NCBI GenBank assembly: GCA_964548905.1
Contig: CAZJTL010000095.1
Coordinates: forward strand, 1 to 18,451
Source: CAZJTL01 sp964548905
GTDB lineage: Bacteria; Cyanobacteriota; Cyanobacteriia; Cyanobacteriales; Xenococcaceae
Direction: 5' to 3'
DNA: 18,451 bases
The notes under the pieces were generated by a model. The model was not told where the DNA came from and ran no database searches. It worked only from the letters and a program-made list of their open reading frames with translations. This document shows positions 15,219 to 18,451 of this stretch, one piece after another; the stretch's first letter is position 1, and each line of letters begins with the position of its first letter. The translations under genes and the position numbers were made by a program.

Positions 15219-15383
15219 ATGTCTAGCAATAACAAATGGGTAGAAACCTTTAAATCAATCTTAGAAATGCCGAAAAACTTCGTTCGTTATATCACTTCAG
15301 CAGCAGCGAGAATTTTCAGCCCCAGTGACGACGACTATCCAGCTACTGGCGTGCAACCCTATGAAGGCGAACCCAAAGACTAG
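15219..15383 (+). CDS. Small 54-residue protein in the stress cluster
   Basis: An ATG with a well-placed AGGAGA (15207-15212) opens a 54-codon frame 39 bp after hsp20, ending TAG at 15381. The N-terminal part (MSSNNKWVETFKSILEMPKN and on to about 35) should form an amphipathic, basic helix containing FVRYITSAAARIF. It is followed by an acidic turn SPSDDDYPATGVQPYEGEPKD. The mix of a Trp/Phe-rich amphipathic helix and a structured-looking acidic tail is not random, and codon use matches the neighbours. There is no signal peptide or transmembrane helix. I have a vague recollection of similar short cyanobacterial proteins of unknown function but cannot verify it. Position suggests co-transcription with hsp20; membrane-surface or partner binding is a guess. 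Confidence 0.75.
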   Translation: MSSNNKWVETFKSILEMPKNFVRYITSAAARIFSPSDDDYPATGVQPYEGEPKD

Positions 15384-15570
15384 TGAAGAAGGCAGGAGGC
15401 AGAAGGCAGGAGGCAGAAGGTTTTAAAGTCAGAAGTCGTAGGGGCGAATGGCTATTCGCACGGCGGACAAGGTAGCGAGGAAACCTCGCTACAACCGCCT
15501 CCCGTACAGAAGTCAGAAGTTTTTACTTGCTACTTGCTACTTTCCCTACACCCCTAACCCCTAATCCCTA
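15384..15570 (-). repeat. Composite short-repeat mosaic (copy B, inverted)
   Basis: Read on the minus strand this has the same order as 2883-3034: TAGGG units, GTAGCAA 7-mers, CTTCTGA 7-mers, CTTCTGCCTCCTGCC units. Here the 7-mer array is interrupted by a 70-bp palindromic element. With that element it fills most of the 299-bp spacer before the usp gene. Confidence 0.85.
15438..15507. mobile_element. 70-bp GC-rich palindromic element inserted in a 7-mer array
   Basis: Two hairpins: GCGAAT/ATTCGC (15444-15459, 4-nt loop) and a perfect GTAGCGAGG/CCTCGCTAC (15472-15492, AAA loop), the latter enclosed by GGCGG/CCGCC. The flanking AGTCAGA 7-mers continue in phase across it, so it looks like a REP/MITE-like insertion without target duplication. 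It is non-coding and too small to be autonomous. Confidence 0.6.
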
Positions 15571-15618
15571 CTTTCAAGTTAGAAGGACTATGACAAGTTC
15601 GCGGTCGAGGTGTGGTGT

Positions 15619-15643
15619 GAGGAAATTTGCCAAATTTTTCCTC
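15619..15643 (+). promoter_or_regulatory. Imperfect hairpin upstream of usp
   Basis: GAGGAA-ATTT (15619-15628) pairs with AAAT-TT-TTCCTC (15632-15643) around a GCC loop with a 2-nt bulge, 40 bp before the usp start. It could be an operator, a 5'-UTR hairpin or a weak terminator of the upstream message. Confidence 0.35.
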
Positions 15644-15682
15644 TAACTTTAACACAACTTAATAATCGAAAAGGCAATTCAA

Positions 15683-16225
15683 ATGATTAACAAAATTTTA
15701 ATCGCGGTCGATCGCTCAGATTTTAGTAAAACAGTGTTCCAAGAAGGATTGATATTAGCAAAAAATCTAGGAACGAGCTTGATGCTCTTACACGTTCTGT
15801 TTCCCCAAGAAGAAAGTGAAAGTAGCTTATTATCCCCGATTTGGACTTTAGGTAGTTGGGGTTACTATTCTGAGGCAGAAGCGAAAATCATCGAAGAGTA
15901 TCACAAACAATGGCAGGATTATCGACAAGAAAGCTTGAATTTCTTGCGATCGCTAGCTGAAGAAGCTATGGCTCAAGGAATACAGACTGAATGGACACAA
16001 AATGCAGGCAATCCTGGCGCAACTATTTGCGAAGTTGCCCGCAGTTGGGGCGCAAACCTAATTGTTGTCGGTCGTCGAGGTCATTCTAGTTTAAACGAGT
16101 TACTACTGGGCAGTATTAGTAATTACGTACTGCATCGCGCTCCTTGTTCGGTTTTAGTAGTGCATTATCCAGCAGTAGCAAAATCAGAAATGACTTCTAG
16201 AGAGCGAGCCGAAATGCATTGCTGA
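15683..16225 (+). CDS. Universal stress protein (UspA family)
   Basis: A 180-residue single Usp domain. The N-terminal strand KILIAVDRSDFS (4-15) and the ATP-binding signature G-x2-G-x9-G-S (G130, G133, G143, S144 in VVGRRGHSSLNELLLGSIS), ending with the strand CSVLVVHYP, place it in the ATP-binding class. Residues 42-82 form the usual variable helical insertion. Usp proteins act as soluble nucleotide-dependent stress effectors without a fixed reaction. Start ATG 15683 follows AAAGG at about 15670. Flanked by hsp20 and the small protein upstream and ftsH downstream on the same strand, with repeat-filled spacers of 299 and 147 bp, so independent promoters are possible. Confidence 0.92.
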   Translation: MINKILIAVDRSDFSKTVFQEGLILAKNLGTSLMLLHVLFPQEESESSLLSPIWTLGSWGYYSEAEAKIIEEYHKQWQDYRQESLNFLRSLAEEAMAQGIQTEWTQNAGNPGATICEVARSWGANLIVVGRRGHSSLNELLLGSISNYVLHRAPCSVLVVHYPAVAKSEMTSRERAEMHC

Positions 16226-16230
16226 AGCTA

Positions 16231-16350
16231 GGGGTGAGGGATTAGGGATTAGGGATTAGGGAAGTCTTAAGTCTTAAGTCTTAAGGAGAGAAGTTTTTTT
16301 ACTTCTACCTCCTGCCTCTCTGCCTCTGGAGCCTCTCTGCCTCTGGGCCT
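16231..16350 (+). repeat. TTAGGGA, AAGTCTT and CTGCCTC repeat mosaic
   Basis: TTAGGGA units (16240-16260) run into three AAGTCTT 7-mers (16262-16284), then CTTCTACCTCCTGCC and CTCTGCCTCTGG units. The order matches copies A and B. The 7-mer array here is uninterrupted, giving the empty-site counterpart of the end of the window. Confidence 0.8.
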
Positions 16351-16372
16351 TTATTTAAGGAGCAACATACTT

Positions 16373-18329
16373 ATGCCGATCGAAAGAGATAGCAATTCTT
16401 CTCCAAATCCGTCGCCACGAATTAAACCACCCAAAGCCAGACATATTGCAGGGAGTTTTTTACTGTGGTTTGGTTTGCTAATGTTAATCAATTGGATTGC
16501 CCTAGAGCAAACCAAGCCAGAACAAATACCCTATAGCGATTTTATCGCTCAAGTTGAAGCCGATCGAGTTGCTAGTGCGGTGATTAGTTCTAATCGCATC
16601 GAATACGAACTTAAGGGCGCACAACCCGAACAAGTTTTAGTGACTACACCAGTCGCACTCGATTTAGACTTACCCAAAATTTTGCGCCAACATCAGGTTA
16701 AGTTTTCAGCGCAAGCTTCTAGCGAGAATAGCTGGATTAACCTCATCTTTTGGATTGCTCCTCTACTGCTCTTATTGAGTCTTTGGGGTTCCCTTAGCAG
16801 TCAGGGCGGTATCGGAGGGGCGACAGCTTTAACAGTGGGAAAAAGCAAGGCGCGTATTTATTCTGAAGGCGATACAGGCGTAACTTTTGATGATGTGGCA
16901 GGAGTAGACGAAGCGAAGACAGAACTGTATGAAATTGTCGATTTTCTCAAAAATGCTGATAAATATGTTCGTTTAGGGGCAAAAATACCCAAAGGAGTCT
17001 TGCTAGTCGGCCCACCAGGAACGGGAAAAACTCTTTTAGCTAAAGCGATCGCGGGAGAGGCTAGCGTACCTTTCTTTAGTATCTCTGGTTCGGAATTTAT
17101 CGAGCTATTTGTTGGGGTTGGTGCAGCAAGAGTGCGCGATCTGTTCGAGCAAGCGAAGCAACAAGCGCCTTGCATAGTCTTTATTGACGAATTAGATGCT
17201 CTGGGTAAATCGCGGGCAAATACAGGCAATCTTTTTGGTGGTAACGACGAGCGCGAACAAACTCTCAATCAGTTATTGTCAGAGATGGATGGTTTTGACA
17301 CCAATGCTGGTGTAATTTTATTGGCAGCTACCAACCGTCCAGAAGTTTTAGACCCCGCCTTGCGCCGTCCAGGTCGTTTCGATCGCTCGATCGTACTCGA
17401 TCGCCCCGATCGCCTTGGTAGGGAAGCAATTCTCAAGATTCATGCCAAACAGGTCAAGCTGGCTGAAGATGTCGATTTACCTAAGTTAGCGTCCCGCACG
17501 CCCGGTTTTGCTGGAGCAGATTTAGCTAACCTAGTGAACGAAGCAGCCTTATTAGCCGCCCGTCGCGATCGCAATGCAGTAACTATGGCTGATTTTAACG
17601 AAGCGATCGANNNNNNNNNNATTAGAAAAAAAATCAAGAGTTCTCAACGAAATAGAAAAGAAAACTGTTGCCTATCACGAAGTCGGTCACGCCATAATTG
17701 CTACTTTAATGCCAGGTGCGGGTAAGGTTGAAAAAATTTCTATTGTCCCTCGCGGTTTTGGCGCTTTGGGTTACACTCTGCAATTACCAGAAGAAGATCG
17801 CTTTCTAGTTACTGAAGATGAAATTCGCGGTCGCATTGCTACGCTATTAGGAGGAAGAAGCGCAGAAGAATTAATCTTTGCTAAAGTATCTACGGGAGCG
17901 AGCGATGATATTCAAAAAGCTACCGACTTAGCCGAACGCTTCGTTACCCTTTATGGCATGAGTGCCAAACTAGGACCGATCGCCTTTGACAAACTACAAC
18001 AACAATTTTTAGAAGGATTGACCAATCCTCGCCGTAGCGTTAGTGCAGAAGTTGCCGTTGAGATCGATCGGGAAGTGAAACAACTCATTGACAACGCTCA
18101 TGCTATTGCTGCGATCGTCTTGACCGAAAACAGAGCGCTCTTAGAATCAATAGCTCAAATGCTATTAGCAAAAGAAGTATTAGAAGGACAAGAACTGCGA
18201 TCGCAACTAATGCAAGTTCAAGCCCCAACAGCGATCGATGAATGGCTAAAAACAGGAAAACTTCCTGCAAATGACTTGTCTATTCCCTACTTAAACAATG
18301 GTTTATGGCTAACTGCTCATGGTTCATAG
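16373..18329 (+). CDS. ftsH: FtsH ATP-dependent zinc metalloprotease (interrupted by assembly gap)
   Basis: A membrane-anchored AAA+ protease. Helix 1 (about 25-44) and helix 2 (about 121-140) flank a short periplasmic/lumenal domain. Then come Walker A GPPGTGKT (213-220), pore motif FVGVG (246-250), Walker B IVFIDE (268-273; here followed by LDALG rather than IDAVG), and the second region of homology ATNRPEVLDPALRRPGRFDR (319-338). The zinc site HEVGH follows after the gap, with the third ligand in STGASDDIQKATDLAE. Ten N at 17611-17620 replace the EAI(D/E)RVVAGLEKK region. Frame on the two sides fits if the true gap is 15 nt, giving 653 residues, so it is one intact gene and not a pseudogene. 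AAGGAG at 16357-16362 supports the start. Divergent details make the exact FtsH1-4 orthologue unclear. Confidence 0.93.
17611..17620. other. Assembly gap (10 N) inside ftsH
   Basis: The preceding frame ends at GCGATCGA (Ala-Ile-Asp/Glu) and the following sequence resumes at LEKKSRVLNEIEKKTVAYHE. FtsH proteins have Arg-Val-Val/Ile-Ala-Gly between these points, which needs 15 nt where 10 N are shown. The N count is therefore a placeholder and causes the apparent frameshift. Confidence 0.95.
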
Positions 18330-18331
18330 AA

Positions 18332-18450
18332 AAACAGGGAGCAGGGAGCAGGCAGCAGGCAGCAGGTAGGCAGGAGGCAGAAGGCTTCTTTAAGTATTAA
18401 GTCTTAAGTCCGGAGGCGGAGCGTCTCCGGCTCCGCTTAAGTCTTAAGTA
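18332..18450 (-). repeat. Composite repeat mosaic with TTAAGTC 7-mers (copy D, inverted)
   Basis: GGGAGCA and GGCAGCA units, then GCAGGAGGCAGAAGG, then TTAAGTC 7-mers, the reverse of the order at 16231. The 7-mer array is split by a 26-bp GC-rich palindromic element at 18411-18436. Confidence 0.8.
18411..18436. mobile_element. 26-bp GC-rich palindromic element inserted in a TTAAGTC array
   Basis: Overlapping inverted repeats CGGAG/CTCCG and GCGGAGC/GCTCCGC. The TTAAGTC 7-mers continue in exact phase on both sides, with no target duplication, comparable to the 15438-15507 insertion. Confidence 0.55.
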
Positions 18451-18451
18451 G

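Noticed and set aside
15472..15492. Rho-independent terminator at the perfect 9-bp hairpin
   Set aside because: No T-run on either strand, and it belongs to the inserted palindromic element.
16858..17637. Minus-strand frames opposite ftsH
   Set aside because: AAA+ coding sequence is unambiguous on the plus strand; one antisense frame even crosses the N gap.
17709..18329. Separate 206-codon peptidase gene starting at 17709
   Set aside because: The HEVGH motif and its leading residues lie upstream in the same frame and belong to ftsH; the split is due to the N gap.

Overview
The window looks like a chromosomal piece of an AT-rich cyanobacterium. The HIP1 octamer GCGATCGC and its GATCG core recur in nearly every gene, and the gene set is cyanobacterial: an NDH-1 subunit NdhD of the photosynthetic/respiratory type, a TrpC with the long cyanobacterial N-terminus, a 4-hydroxyphenylpyruvate dioxygenase of the tocopherol pathway, and an FtsH protease beside Hsp20. 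Most long intergenic stretches are filled with short tandemly repeated repeats (6-7-mers and 14-mers). Genus cannot be fixed from the sequence alone. Ten N bases at 17611-17620 mark a scaffold gap.

Layout. 1-3200: a GT81-type glycosyltransferase (minus) and a two-block TPR protein (plus), separated by a TTAGGGG heptamer array. 3204-4972: ndhD with a strong rho-independent terminator. 4970-6893 (minus): a compact three-gene operon of two different DUF488 rhodanese-like proteins and a dual-OB (DuOB) protein; this is the best candidate here for a poorly described system, probably acting on nucleic acid or in a conflict setting. 7000-9033: a ureohydrolase (agmatinase or relative) divergent from trpC. 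9145-10819: a GT2 glycosyltransferase convergent with a sulfotransferase that lacks its N-terminal PAPS-binding part. 11182-12202: a Xre/ParS-type antitoxin and RES-domain toxin, preceded by an array of ATCAATA half-sites and split by a repeat-filled 121-bp spacer. 12275-14211: hppD (minus) and a ChaC-like gamma-glutamylcyclotransferase (plus).

14460-18329 is a same-strand stress/proteostasis cluster: a small heat-shock protein with an unusual duplicated C-terminal extension, a 54-residue small protein, a universal stress protein, and a membrane FtsH protease interrupted only by the assembly gap. The four probably act in protein quality control under stress, although the spacers between them hold repeats and may contain separate promoters.

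The repeats have an organisation of their own. Four intergenic loci carry the same ordered mosaic (TAGGG array, 7-mer array, CTTCTGCCTCCTGCC array) in both orientations. Two of these 7-mer arrays contain a GC-rich palindromic element inserted exactly in phase, without target duplication, at the same AAGT(C) site. Repeat units also supply the stop codons of the TPR gene and trpC and the last residues of the ChaC-like protein.
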